Source: Acidobacteriota bacterium
GTDB taxonomy: Bacteria; Acidobacteriota; Blastocatellia; Pyrinomonadales; Pyrinomonadaceae
Reading direction: 5' to 3'
DNA length: 23,096 nt
Assembly (NCBI GenBank): GCA_020199975.1
Contig: JAIVJP010000291.1
Coordinates: 1 to 23,096, forward strand
Below are positions 7,269-14,775 of the stretch, piece after piece; within the stretch, counting starts at the first letter, position 1; the number at the start of each line of letters is the position of its first letter. A program made the translations under genes and the position numbers. The notes below the pieces were generated by a model. It was not told where the DNA came from, did no database searches, and saw only the letters and a program-made list of their open reading frames with translations.

Positions 7269-8356
7269 TTCTCTGCCGGCCTCCTCGGGGTGACGCTCTT
7301 GCGTTCCTCCCCAATACTCGTTTGCGGCGTTTCATGAGTTTCCCGTGGCTGGCTCGCCCTACCCGCGCTGGTGGTGGCGCTAGACGGAACCTCGGCGCCG
7401 GTAACGCTTTTCAGCCAACGAAAGGCGCGAGAAACCGGGCTTCCGGAATTCAAGTGCCGTGGCGCAACTGCTTGCCCACTGTCATCCATCGGAGCTCCTG
7501 AGTCGGCCGACAGCTCGCGAATAATCGAACGTAGATCGTCTCGAAATTCCGCTATCTTCTGGTAACGATCGCGGGGATCTTTTTTCAACGCGCGGTCGAG
7601 AACCTGTTGCAAATGAGGTGGCACGGGATCTGGTCGTGCATCCGTGAGAGGTACAGGCTCTTCGTGCAACACAGCATGACGCACATCCACGGCCGTCTTA
7701 CCGCGAAAGGGCCAGGTGCCTGTGAGCATCTCGTAGAGCAACACGCCCATGGAAAAGATGTCAGCGCGCGAATCCACGCGGTCGCCGCGGGCCTGCTCAG
7801 GGGCTGCGTAGGTCGCTGTTCCGTAGGGCACGCCCACCTCGGTAAGTTCTGTGTGGTGAATTCCGGAACTGCGTGCGGCATCTTCATCCAGGAGTTTGGC
7901 GAGACCGAAGTCCAGCACTTTCGCCTGCCCCTGGTTATTTACCATCACGTTGCCGGCTTTGATATCGCGATGAATGATGCCCTGAGAGTGGGCTGCTGCC
8001 AGCGCGTCGGCCACCTGCAGTGCGATTGAGAGTGCGCTCGACAGATCAAGCGGTCGGCCATTTACCAACTGCCGCACGTTTCGCCCCGGTACATATTGCA
8101 TCGCGATGAAATGCACGCCGTTGATAACGTTTAGATCGAAAATCGTGCAGATGTTCGGGTGATCCAAAGCTGAGGCGAGCCGGGCTTCGCGTTCGAAGCG
8201 TTTGAGATTCGCTTCTTTTGCAGTGAGCTCTTCCGGAAGGACTTTGATTACTACGGTGCGGCCCAGCTTTGAATCAACGGCCTTATAGACTGTGCCCTGC
8301 CCGCCCGCACCGAGCTTTTCGAGAATCTTGTAATTCCCTAGAGTTGTTCCTACCAT
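7265..8356 (-). CDS. Serine/threonine protein kinase (PknB-like), tail truncated
   Basis: A Hanks-type kinase of 363 aa from ATG 8356 (MVGTTLGNYKIL). A TTG at 8419 would add 21 unconserved residues. Features: glycine loop GAGGQGTVYK (16-25), K38 in VVIKV, HRDIKAGN with catalytic D131, DFG at 149-151, the APE motif at 185-187 and the DIFSMGVLLYEMLTG helix. After about residue 285 comes a Ser/Pro/Thr-rich linker that ends GEERKSVTPRRPAEK and a stop. In related acidobacterial proteins the linker runs on into a FlgO-like domain and TPRs on the same chain. Here the distal part is ORF 5583-7268 in another frame. No membrane segment is seen, so it is probably cytosolic. Substrates are unknown. Confidence 0.87.
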   Translation of the reverse strand: MVGTTLGNYKILEKLGAGGQGTVYKAVDSKLGRTVVIKVLPEELTAKEANLKRFEREARLASALDHPNICTIFDLNVINGVHFIAMQYVPGRNVRQLVNGRPLDLSSALSIALQVADALAAAHSQGIIHRDIKAGNVMVNNQGQAKVLDFGLAKLLDEDAARSSGIHHTELTEVGVPYGTATYAAPEQARGDRVDSRADIFSMGVLLYEMLTGTWPFRGKTAVDVRHAVLHEEPVPLTDARPDPVPPHLQQVLDRALKKDPRDRYQKIAEFRDDLRSIIRELSADSGAPMDDSGQAVAPRHLNSGSPVSRAFRWLKSVTGAEVPSSATTSAGRASQPRETHETPQTSIGEERKSVTPRRPAEK

Positions 8357-8461
8357 TGATATTGGTTTTGAGCTTATCTGCTTCGGCCTATTTAACTCCG
8401 AACTCTTGCCGCGCCGCAACTGTTACGCTCAGGGCATACATAGCGAAGCAGACGAAACGTT

Positions 8462-8776
8462 ATGACTTCCCGACAAAAGTTTGTTAACGACAGATATACT
8501 CACGATCTGACCAAACTTCTTAGTGTGTCTGGTCTTGAGCCGGAATATCGGAAAGAAATAGTGAGGACCCCTAATTTTGAGCCGAATTGGACAGTTGTAA
8601 AGGACTGGTCTATTATCTCAAAGATGGCGTTGGATCCCGCGAGGATCCCGCCACGGATACGTTTATGGAGGCGCAATTGTGGGAGCGACTACTCCTATCT
8701 GTTAGGCTGTCATCAAAGGCCGCGTCTGACTGCTGTACCGTTAATACTTCGGCACGCTCGCGTCGACTTCATCTGA
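8462..8776 (+). pseudogene. Decayed HEPN-like domain fragment
   Basis: The first 55 residues from ATG 8462 resemble the C-terminal half of a HEPN domain: YTHDLTKLLSVSGLE, then NFEPNWTVVKDWSIISK, matching the family's HDL..LL...GL and NW..VxxWS..SR pattern. The frame is open upstream to 8396, so the true start may be lost. Beyond about 8630 no frame continues the family convincingly, although bits of plausible continuation occur in the other two frames, which suggests frameshifts. The end overlaps the 3' end of the moeZ fusion gene on the other strand by 36 nt. The HEPN call is from the motif pattern only. Confidence 0.4.
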
Positions 8777-10204
8777 CCAGGCAGTTATTCCGCCCTTCAG
8801 ATTAGTAAGTCGGCCAGGAAACCCTGCCCGCTTCAATGCGTCAATAGCTTTCGCGCTGCGCACGCCCGCCTTGCAATGACAGACTGTCTCGCGCGAATGA
8901 TCAATCTCGTCCATACGAACAACCACCTGGCCCAGCGGGATCAGCGTTGTGCCGGGAATGCGGGCGATCTCATATTCGTGGGGCTCGCGTACATCGATAA
9001 TCTGAATGTCGTCGCCGCTGTCCAACCGGCGCTTGAGTTCCGTCGCGGTAATCTCTTCCAGTTGTGGCGGCTCAGCTTGCTGGTTGGGACTCAAACCGCA
9101 AAACGCTTCATAGTCAATCAACTCCGTGATCGTCGGGCTATCACCGCAGATTGGACACTGGGGATCCTTGCGTAGCTTCAACTCGCGAAACTTCATAGCC
9201 CATGCATCAAACAGCAGCAGACGGTTTACTAGTATGCCCTCGGCACCGAGGATGATTTTAATCGCCTCGTTGGCCTGGATTGCGCCCACGATTCCGGGTA
9301 GCACGCCAAGCACGCCCCCTTCTGCGCACGAGGGCACCAGACCGGGGGGCGTCGGCTCGGGATAGAGACAGCGATAACACGCGCCACTCCCATTGCGAGC
9401 CGCAGCCCAGAACACGCTGGCCTGACCTTCAAAGCGGAAGATCGACCCGTAGACGTTTGGCTTGCCGGTCAGCACACAAGCATCGTTGACCAGGTAGCGA
9501 GTCGGAAAATTATCGGTGCCGTCAACGATAATGTCGTAGTGCTGAAAGAACCGCAGCGCGTTGTCACTCGTTAGCCGAGCTTCGTGCGTCTCAATCTCGA
9601 TGTGCGGATTTATATCGCTCAGGCGGTCGCGCGCCGATTCGATTTTTGGGCGCCCGATGTCTTTCGTGCCATGTATTATTTGCCGCTGAAGATTGGAGGA
9701 CTCCACCACATCGAAATCGATAATCCCCAGACGACCGACACCCGCAGCCGCTAAATACATCCCTAACGGTGCGCCCAATCCGCCTGTACCAATCATCAAC
9801 ACGCTCGCAGCTTTCAATCGTTTCTGCCCCTCGAGCCCAACCTCCGGCATGATTAAGTGGCGGCTGTAGCGCGCAATCTCTTCATTGGAAAGCGAAGGCA
9901 GTTCGGCTGCCACATCCGCTTCCGCGGTGGCGCCCCCTGCAATCGAAGGGACAATCATTAGCGTGTCGCCATCTTTGACCGGCGTCTCGGCGCCGGATTG
10001 ATGGCGGATGTCTTCGTCGTTGACGTAGACGTTAACGAAGCTGCGCAGTTTGTTTTTGTCGTCATAAAGGTGGTGCCGAAGCTCCGCGAACTGAGTGCTC
10101 AGCTGATTGACTGCCTCACCGGCGGTTCCCGCTTCGACTTCAAATTGGGATTTGCCGCCGGCAAACTGTCGCAAGGCGCTGGGTATTGTGATCGTGACTG
10201 ACAT
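8741..10204 (-). CDS. moeZ: CysO-MoeZ fusion: ubiquitin-like carrier, E1 adenylyltransferase, rhodanese
   Basis: 487 aa with three domains. Residues 1-91 are a beta-grasp sulfur carrier very like mycobacterial CysO (SVTITIPSALRQFAGG, FVNVYVNDEDIR, VPSIAGG) ending in Gly90-Gly91. Residues 100-370 are a MoeB/ThiF-type E1: GTGGLG (139-144), IDFD (162-165), SNLQRQ, DGTDN (228-232), the zinc pairs C276/C279 and C350/C353, and C293 as candidate catalytic Cys. Residues 380-487 are a rhodanese with C444 in the loop CKAGVRS. Without the carrier it matches the length of MoeZ (about 390). The E1 would adenylate the carrier's C-terminal Gly and the rhodanese would supply persulfide sulfur to form a thiocarboxylate. 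The diglycine is internal, so use as a free carrier needs cleavage. It is last in the cysM-mec-moeZ operon, 15 nt after mec. Confidence 0.9.
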   Translation of the reverse strand: MSVTITIPSALRQFAGGKSQFEVEAGTAGEAVNQLSTQFAELRHHLYDDKNKLRSFVNVYVNDEDIRHQSGAETPVKDGDTLMIVPSIAGGATAEADVAAELPSLSNEEIARYSRHLIMPEVGLEGQKRLKAASVLMIGTGGLGAPLGMYLAAAGVGRLGIIDFDVVESSNLQRQIIHGTKDIGRPKIESARDRLSDINPHIEIETHEARLTSDNALRFFQHYDIIVDGTDNFPTRYLVNDACVLTGKPNVYGSIFRFEGQASVFWAAARNGSGACYRCLYPEPTPPGLVPSCAEGGVLGVLPGIVGAIQANEAIKIILGAEGILVNRLLLFDAWAMKFRELKLRKDPQCPICGDSPTITELIDYEAFCGLSPNQQAEPPQLEEITATELKRRLDSGDDIQIIDVREPHEYEIARIPGTTLIPLGQVVVRMDEIDHSRETVCHCKAGVRSAKAIDALKRAGFPGRLTNLKGGITAWSDEVDASVPKY

Positions 10205-10219
10205 TTTGACTTCCTTTCA

Positions 10220-10651
10220 TCAACTTACGTTTAGAATTTCTTCCTCATTAAAGCGTGAACGATCCGGGTGCATCTCCCAGGAAAGCAGGTCTTCGGCCCG
10301 ACCTGACTTAACGGCGACGAGAATGTACGAATAGACGGGCCAGGCGTGGTCGAGATCATATGTTGACGGCACTGCCGGGTGATCCGGATGCGAATGGTAG
10401 AAGCCGACGACGTCAAGGCTTTTTGAAGCTGCGTATTTCTCGCCGCGCCTCAACTCCTCCGGCCGAATCAAGAACCGATTGCCTTTTGCCTCTTCCTCGC
10501 GTGCATTTGAAATCGGATATATCTCGGAGCAGATCTTGCCGTCGCCATCCTCCGAAAAGCTACCGAGCAAAAGCCCGCAGCATTCATATGGATAATCGCG
10601 CTCGCCATGAGCGGCTATTTCGTTCCGCTGCGGTGCAGCCAATTTGATCAT
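10220..10651 (-). CDS. mec: Mec-like JAMM/M67 metallopeptidase
   Basis: A 143 aa JAB1/MPN zinc peptidase. It carries E23 in ECCGLLLG and the JAMM signature H86-S-H88 ... S96-T-Y-D99 (HSHPDHPAVPSTYD), all complete. In Mycobacterium tuberculosis the homologue (Mec+) hydrolyses the CysO-cysteine adduct to release cysteine. Here it lies between cysM (8 nt after its stop) and the CysO-MoeZ fusion, the same functional set. It could also cleave the fusion after its internal Gly-Gly; that is inference. A cytosolic protein with no signal peptide. Confidence 0.88.
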   Translation of the reverse strand: MIKLAAPQRNEIAAHGERDYPYECCGLLLGSFSEDGDGKICSEIYPISNAREEEAKGNRFLIRPEELRRGEKYAASKSLDVVGFYHSHPDHPAVPSTYDLDHAWPVYSYILVAVKSGRAEDLLSWEMHPDRSRFNEEEILNVS

Positions 10652-10659
10652 TTAACTTG

Positions 10660-11580
10660 TCATTCAACGTACCTCTCACCGCGGTCGCAAAGAACTGTGA
10701 CGACGACCGCATTTATCGCGAGCGTGCGCGCCAATCGCAACGCGGCAAACACGTTCGCTCCGGAACTCGTGCCGACGAACAGCCCTTCTTCCTCAGCCAA
10801 ACGTCGCACCATTAATTGCGCATCCTCCGTGGCAATTTCAACACTCTCGTCGGCAAGGGTTGGATCGTAAATTCCTGGAACCATTGCCGTGGCCATGTGC
10901 TTTAGGCCCTCGAGCCCGTGCAAAGGTGAATCGGGCTGCATTGAAATTGCGCGAAATTTGGGATTGAATTCCTTCAGACGCCGGGCGACGCCCACGAAGG
11001 TGCCCGAGGTTCCCAGACCGGCGATGAAGTGCGTGATGCGTCCATCGGTCTGCTCCCAGATCTCGGGTGCGGTACTTTCGTAATGGGCGCGCCAATTGGC
11101 CTCGTTGTTGTACTGATCCGGGTAGAAGTATTTGTCAGGCTCTTTCTCAAACATCGCGCGCGCGTTTACCTGCGCGCCATCAGTCGACTGCATCGGGTCT
11201 GTTTGGATCACCTTGACACCGAAGCTGTCCAAGATCCCTTTACGTTGTCGCCCTGCGTTCTTGGGAAGGCAAAGGGTGACCGGATAACCACGCGCGGCTC
11301 CGATCATCGCATAGGCAATTCCGGTATTGCCGCTGGTTGCGTCGAGGATGGTCATTCCCGGCCGCAGTGTTCCGTCGCGCTCGCCGGCAAGAATCATGGC
11401 CAACGCTGGACGATCCTTTACTGAGCCGCCCGGATTCAAATGCTCAGCCTTCGCTAAAACTTCGACACCTGGCGGCAACTCGCGTGTAGTTTGACGCAGG
11501 CGAATTAAAGGCGTATGGCCGACGAATAGCTCGATGGAGTTCTTCGTAAGACGGTCTGGTCGTTCGACGCTGGCGCTCAT
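10660..11580 (-). CDS. cysM: CysO-dependent cysteine synthase CysM
   Basis: A PLP-dependent fold-type II beta-replacement enzyme of 306 aa from ATG 11580 (MSASVERPDR); a TTG at 11628 would add 16 unlikely residues. K55 in GGSVKDRPAL binds PLP, TSGNTG (82-87) is the substrate-carboxylate/Asn loop, and GLGTSGTF and GTSSGAN are the phosphate and C-terminal PLP contacts. In the mycobacterial pathway CysM joins O-phosphoserine with thiocarboxylated CysO. Family members that use O-acetylserine cannot be told apart by eye, but the operon with mec and the CysO fusion strongly favours the carrier route. The C-terminus (GERYVE) ends slightly early for the family. First gene of the operon. Confidence 0.9.
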   Translation of the reverse strand: MSASVERPDRLTKNSIELFVGHTPLIRLRQTTRELPPGVEVLAKAEHLNPGGSVKDRPALAMILAGERDGTLRPGMTILDATSGNTGIAYAMIGAARGYPVTLCLPKNAGRQRKGILDSFGVKVIQTDPMQSTDGAQVNARAMFEKEPDKYFYPDQYNNEANWRAHYESTAPEIWEQTDGRITHFIAGLGTSGTFVGVARRLKEFNPKFRAISMQPDSPLHGLEGLKHMATAMVPGIYDPTLADESVEIATEDAQLMVRRLAEEEGLFVGTSSGANVFAALRLARTLAINAVVVTVLCDRGERYVE

Positions 11581-11634
11581 ACTTCCTAGTTTCCGTAATC
11601 CATCGCAAGAGTTCGATGCTGCCGGCAAAAATAA

Positions 11635-11672
11635 AACCGGTCGCGATTTCCTTTTTAGGTTCGCGACCGGTT
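11635..11672 (-). terminator. Intrinsic terminator, minus strand, upstream of cysM
   Basis: A perfect 12-bp stem, aaccggtcgcga (11635-11646) with tcgcgaccggtt (11661-11672), and a 14-nt loop. Read on the minus strand the stem is followed by ttttatttttg, a good U-tract. It ends transcription from 11694-12089 and separates it from the cysteine operon, whose promoter must then lie in about 11581-11634 or within the terminator. Confidence 0.8.
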
Positions 11673-11693
11673 CTTTCGAAAACTTTTGCTGCG

Positions 11694-12089
11694 CTAGTTT
11701 AGGTCAGGTGCCTTTTCAGGCTGCAAATGCTCTCCCGATCGCGTCCCAAACAACAGGCGCAATAGCAACAGCAGCAATGGTAGGCGTTTTGCATTTGATC
11801 CTGGTAACTCGGTAGGAGGACTATAGGTAACTTGCCGAAACTCTGTCAAGTCAACTCGCCAGCCTTGATCGTAACCAGTAATCTGTAATTTGATTTCGTG
11901 CAGGTAACCGGACGCGGCTTGTTGGGCAAGGCCGAAATAGGTTTTAGGTGTTTCAGAAGGTACATCGATTCCGATTAAGGTTCCTATTGACTTCGGAAAT
12001 ATACAGTCCACTGTACCTGAATCAATCAAAGCATGAAAAACGCGGCCCTTGTTTCGTAACGGGCGTTCACTTGAATTAGTGGACACCAA
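11694..12089 (-). CDS. Retropepsin-like aspartic protease fragment
   Basis: 131 aa. Residues 17-95 resemble bacterial retropepsin-like single-domain aspartic proteases: ALIDSGTVDCIFPKSIG holds the catalytic D-S-G and the following hydrophobic flap strand, then GLAQQAASGYLHEIKLQITG. The expected second strand motif (LLGQxGFF-like) is missing. From about residue 97 the sequence turns into a leucine run and unrelated residues, so the 3' part looks replaced or frameshifted. The start is uncertain; no clear SD. A strong terminator follows at 11635-11672. Function unknown. Confidence 0.5.
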   Translation of the reverse strand: MVSTNSSERPLRNKGRVFHALIDSGTVDCIFPKSIGTLIGIDVPSETPKTYFGLAQQAASGYLHEIKLQITGYDQGWRVDLTEFRQVTYSPPTELPGSNAKRLPLLLLLLRLLFGTRSGEHLQPEKAPDLN

Positions 12090-12368
12090 TTGTACCCACC
12101 TGGGTTCAGCAAGTCCGGCAGCTTCGTGTATCTTATCTTCATAGGCTCTTCGGGCTCCTCGCTAATTCCTCCCACAGCGGTAGCGGCGTTCAAGGTATCG
12201 CGTGTCCAGGCTGTACAAATACCTCGGGGAATTGCTCAACAATATCTTCCTCCCAAAACACGGCAGGCGCTGCTGGCAATTACCGACGAATCCAAAGATC
12301 ATTCTGCGGACCGTCCTGCGGATGTGGCTTGCCCGGCACAACGCGGAGATGCATGATTACGAACGGAG
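12090..12368. other. Intergenic stretch, no recognised gene
   Basis: Two overlapping plus-strand frames are open here (12090-12356 and 12202-12426) but neither resembles a known protein and they exclude each other. The second contains a plausible helix (PKIILRTVLRMWLARHNAEM). It may be remnant coding sequence. The promoter for the flippase-like gene should lie here. Confidence 0.3.
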
Positions 12369-13472
12369 ATGTCCAACTACCGTAACAGCAACAGCAGAAC
12401 CAAAAAATTCGCTCCGCTCGGGATAATTTTCGCGATACTGGGGCTGCTGCTCTTCGCCTACACAGTTAGGAAAGCCGGCGTGGCTCAGATCATCGGCGGA
12501 ATTCAGCGACTGGGCGCAGGTTTCCTGCTCATCCTCGTGCTTTCCGGAATCCGCCACGTCGTCCGTTCGATCGCCTGGACCAAATGCTTTGAGCCGCCAT
12601 ACGGGCTTCGCTTTCGAGACGCCTTGGCGGCGCGGCTAATGGGCGACGCCCTGGGCAACGTTATTCCACTCGCCAGCATGGCTCTGAGCGAGCCATCGAA
12701 AGCCGCATTTGTAAGACACCGTGTGCCATTGATGGTGGGCCTCTCAGCACTGGCCATCGAGAATATCTTTTACAGCCTTTCGGTCGTACTCTTTATTTTC
12801 TCCGGCATGGCAGCTCTGCTACTGAGTTTCCCACTGCCAAGGCCTTTCCGTTATGCAGCAGTTGGCTCCCTGGTAACAATCCTCATAATCGCTCCTCTCG
12901 GCTATATGGTTATTCGCAGGCAATGGAAGTTTTTGAGCGGTGCCTTCAGGTGGTTGGGTAATCGCACCGGGGGACGCGGCTGGATCGAAGTGGCTAATGC
13001 ACGAGCCCAAACTTTGGAGGAAAGAATCTACGGCTTCTACCAGAGAAATAGCGCGCGCTTTCTTCCCATACTTGGATTCGAAGTATGTTTTCACCTGGCC
13101 GGCGTGGCGGAGATCTACACAACACTTTCATTTATCAGCGAAGCTGTCGCGCCCACATTGCTTACCGCATTCATTCTGGAATCGGTCAATCGTGTAATCA
13201 ATGTTGCGTTTAAGTTCGTGCCGTTCCGCACGGGTGTGGATGAGTATGGGTCCGGGGCCCTCGCGAAGGTGTTGGGTTTTACCAGAGCGACGGGGGTAAC
13301 TCTGGCGATCGTCCGCAAGGCCCGAGATATTTTCTGGACGACAATTGGCGTGTTGTTGATTGTTCGGCGAGGACTATCGCTGCGTGCAGCGGCCAATCAA
13401 AGCGAAGGCATTGCGGACGACATTGGGATAGAGACGTCCGAAGCGCCTTCCTTGCCGGCCGGTGGATCCTAA
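12369..13472 (+). CDS. Flippase-like/LPG-synthase N-terminal-type membrane protein
   Basis: 367 aa integral membrane protein of the UPF0104/YbhN (lysylphosphatidylglycerol synthase TM region) family. There are seven or eight membrane segments, starting with GIIFAILGLLLFAYTV (about 18-33) and GAGFLLILVLSGIRHVV (about 49-66). The family's RFRDALAARLMGDALGNVIP region follows, then LEERIYGFY, ESVNRVINVAFKFVPFRTGVDEYG and a final RDIFWTTIGVLLIVRR. Members act in lipid or glycolipid handling and translocation; the substrate here is unknown. The gene is intact. The ATG at 12369 follows cggag directly, so the true ribosome binding site is weak or the start slightly different. It converges with 13544-14488 with 71 nt between. 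Confidence 0.82.
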   Translation: MSNYRNSNSRTKKFAPLGIIFAILGLLLFAYTVRKAGVAQIIGGIQRLGAGFLLILVLSGIRHVVRSIAWTKCFEPPYGLRFRDALAARLMGDALGNVIPLASMALSEPSKAAFVRHRVPLMVGLSALAIENIFYSLSVVLFIFSGMAALLLSFPLPRPFRYAAVGSLVTILIIAPLGYMVIRRQWKFLSGAFRWLGNRTGGRGWIEVANARAQTLEERIYGFYQRNSARFLPILGFEVCFHLAGVAEIYTTLSFISEAVAPTLLTAFILESVNRVINVAFKFVPFRTGVDEYGSGALAKVLGFTRATGVTLAIVRKARDIFWTTIGVLLIVRRGLSLRAAANQSEGIADDIGIETSEAPSLPAGGS

Positions 13473-13543
13473 AGCGATCGTTTCGGGGCGTCCCTCCGTG
13501 TGCCCGGTCGCGCTAGCAGGGGGCGCTCAGGAAGGGCCTACAA

Positions 13544-14488
13544 CTACTCGTAGGCCAGCGCGCTTACGGCGTCGAGATTCGAAGCGCGAACTGCCGGATA
13601 GAGCGCTCCCAGCCCACCTCCCAGGATCCCAATCGCCGCCGCAGTCAAGGCCCAAGACCAGCTAAACTCGAAGAGCAGACCATAGAACTGGTGAATGAGG
13701 TAACCGGCAACAAACGAGAGTAGAAAGCCCGCGAGCAACCCAATCACGCTAATCAGGAGCGCTTCCTTCTCAATCAGTCCAATGATGAAACCGCGCGACG
13801 CACCCAGGGCTTTCAGGATCCCTATCTCGCGCGTCCTTTCGGTGATTGTCGTATACATCGCCAGCATCACGACCAGCGCGCTGACTACCGCAGCCAGCCC
13901 GACCAGTACGCGCAAGAAGACCGGCAGATACGGGATGTTTTGCTCGATGCTCGTGAAAACGTCTTCCGTAAACTGGATCTTGTTACCAGGCAATTGTTCG
14001 GCGATGCGCTTGGCAACCTCGGCTTTGTCACTCGAACCGCGAACTTTCACCATAATGTAAGTAGCCTTGTCCCGCGCCTCGAATGCTTCCTGCATAGCTG
14101 CCAGCCGTCCGGCGACAAGGTCAATGCCGTTCATCCTGGAAAACGGTTCCCAATCGACGCCCTCTATTCGCTCCAGACCAAACCTGCGATTGCTCTGAAG
14201 TACATTTACAATCACAGGCAGCGCATCCTCGACGCCCTCAATCCCCTTCAGTAAATCGGCATACTTCGTGCTGAGGTTTGCCGTCGATGAGGTCAACTGC
14301 ATCGATCCGGGTCGCGTGAAGATTATCTCCGCGCGCAGGTTTGACCCGCGACGCTGCAGATCGTTGGACATGCCGCGCGCTAATCCGGTAAAGAGCATGA
14401 CTAGGCTTACACCGAGAGCGATGCCGGCCACACTGACCAACGTGCGCACAGGGCGCTGACGAATGTTTGAACGAATCAGATTGTCCAT
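13544..14488 (-). CDS. MacB/FtsX-type ABC transporter permease with internal deletion
   Basis: 314 aa. The N-terminus (MDNLIRSNIRQRPVRTLVSV) has a first membrane segment (13-36) and a periplasmic MacB-core-like region (SNLRAEIIFTRPGSMQLTSS, EGVDWEPFSRMNGIDL). The FtsX C-terminus has three membrane helices (about 190-215, 240-265, 280-300) with TERTREIGILKALGASRGFI and a final YPAVRASNLDAVSALAYE. Homologues run to about 370-390 aa. Between GIDLVAGR (residue 128) and LAAMQEAFEA about 55-60 residues of the periplasmic core are missing, in frame. Such permeases pair with a LolD/MacB-type ATPase in lipid, lipoprotein or efflux systems; no ATPase is adjacent here. It may be non-functional or misassembled. 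Confidence 0.82.
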   Translation of the reverse strand: MDNLIRSNIRQRPVRTLVSVAGIALGVSLVMLFTGLARGMSNDLQRRGSNLRAEIIFTRPGSMQLTSSTANLSTKYADLLKGIEGVEDALPVIVNVLQSNRRFGLERIEGVDWEPFSRMNGIDLVAGRLAAMQEAFEARDKATYIMVKVRGSSDKAEVAKRIAEQLPGNKIQFTEDVFTSIEQNIPYLPVFLRVLVGLAAVVSALVVMLAMYTTITERTREIGILKALGASRGFIIGLIEKEALLISVIGLLAGFLLSFVAGYLIHQFYGLLFEFSWSWALTAAAIGILGGGLGALYPAVRASNLDAVSALAYE

Positions 14489-14595
14489 AATTCTTTGGTG
14501 TCAGAAACAGACAACTGTCACACACTCCTGACCCTTATTTCTCTATCAGTATACATTAAGGCACTTGGACGAAAGCCAACAACCGCCGCTGACGC

Positions 14596-14733
14596 TTAGT
14601 ACTGGTGCAGCTTGGCTAGGATGCGGTTATACCGCTCCTCGGTTCTGTAGTTGAATAGCACCCAATTGGTGGCGCCAACTGCACCCGTATAAACGCTTCT
14701 GCTTCTGGCCGCCGCAAGCAATCCATTATGCTT
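14596..14733 (-). pseudogene. C-terminal fragment of an unidentified protein
   Basis: On the minus strand a frame is open from a stop at 14734 to TAA at 14596-14598 and encodes a coding-like tail: VYTGAVGATNWVLFNYRTEE, then RYNRILAKLHQY. There is no start codon with ribosome binding site. The composition and aromatic/charged pattern look like a real C-terminus, but I do not recognise the family. It is probably a gene remnant. Confidence 0.35.
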
Positions 14734-14775
14734 TCAGTTATAATTGGCGCATTCAATCACAAAGGAATTTAGATT

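Noticed and set aside
12090..12426. Small plus-strand genes upstream of the flippase
   Set aside because: Two conflicting frames, no SD, no recognisable domain.
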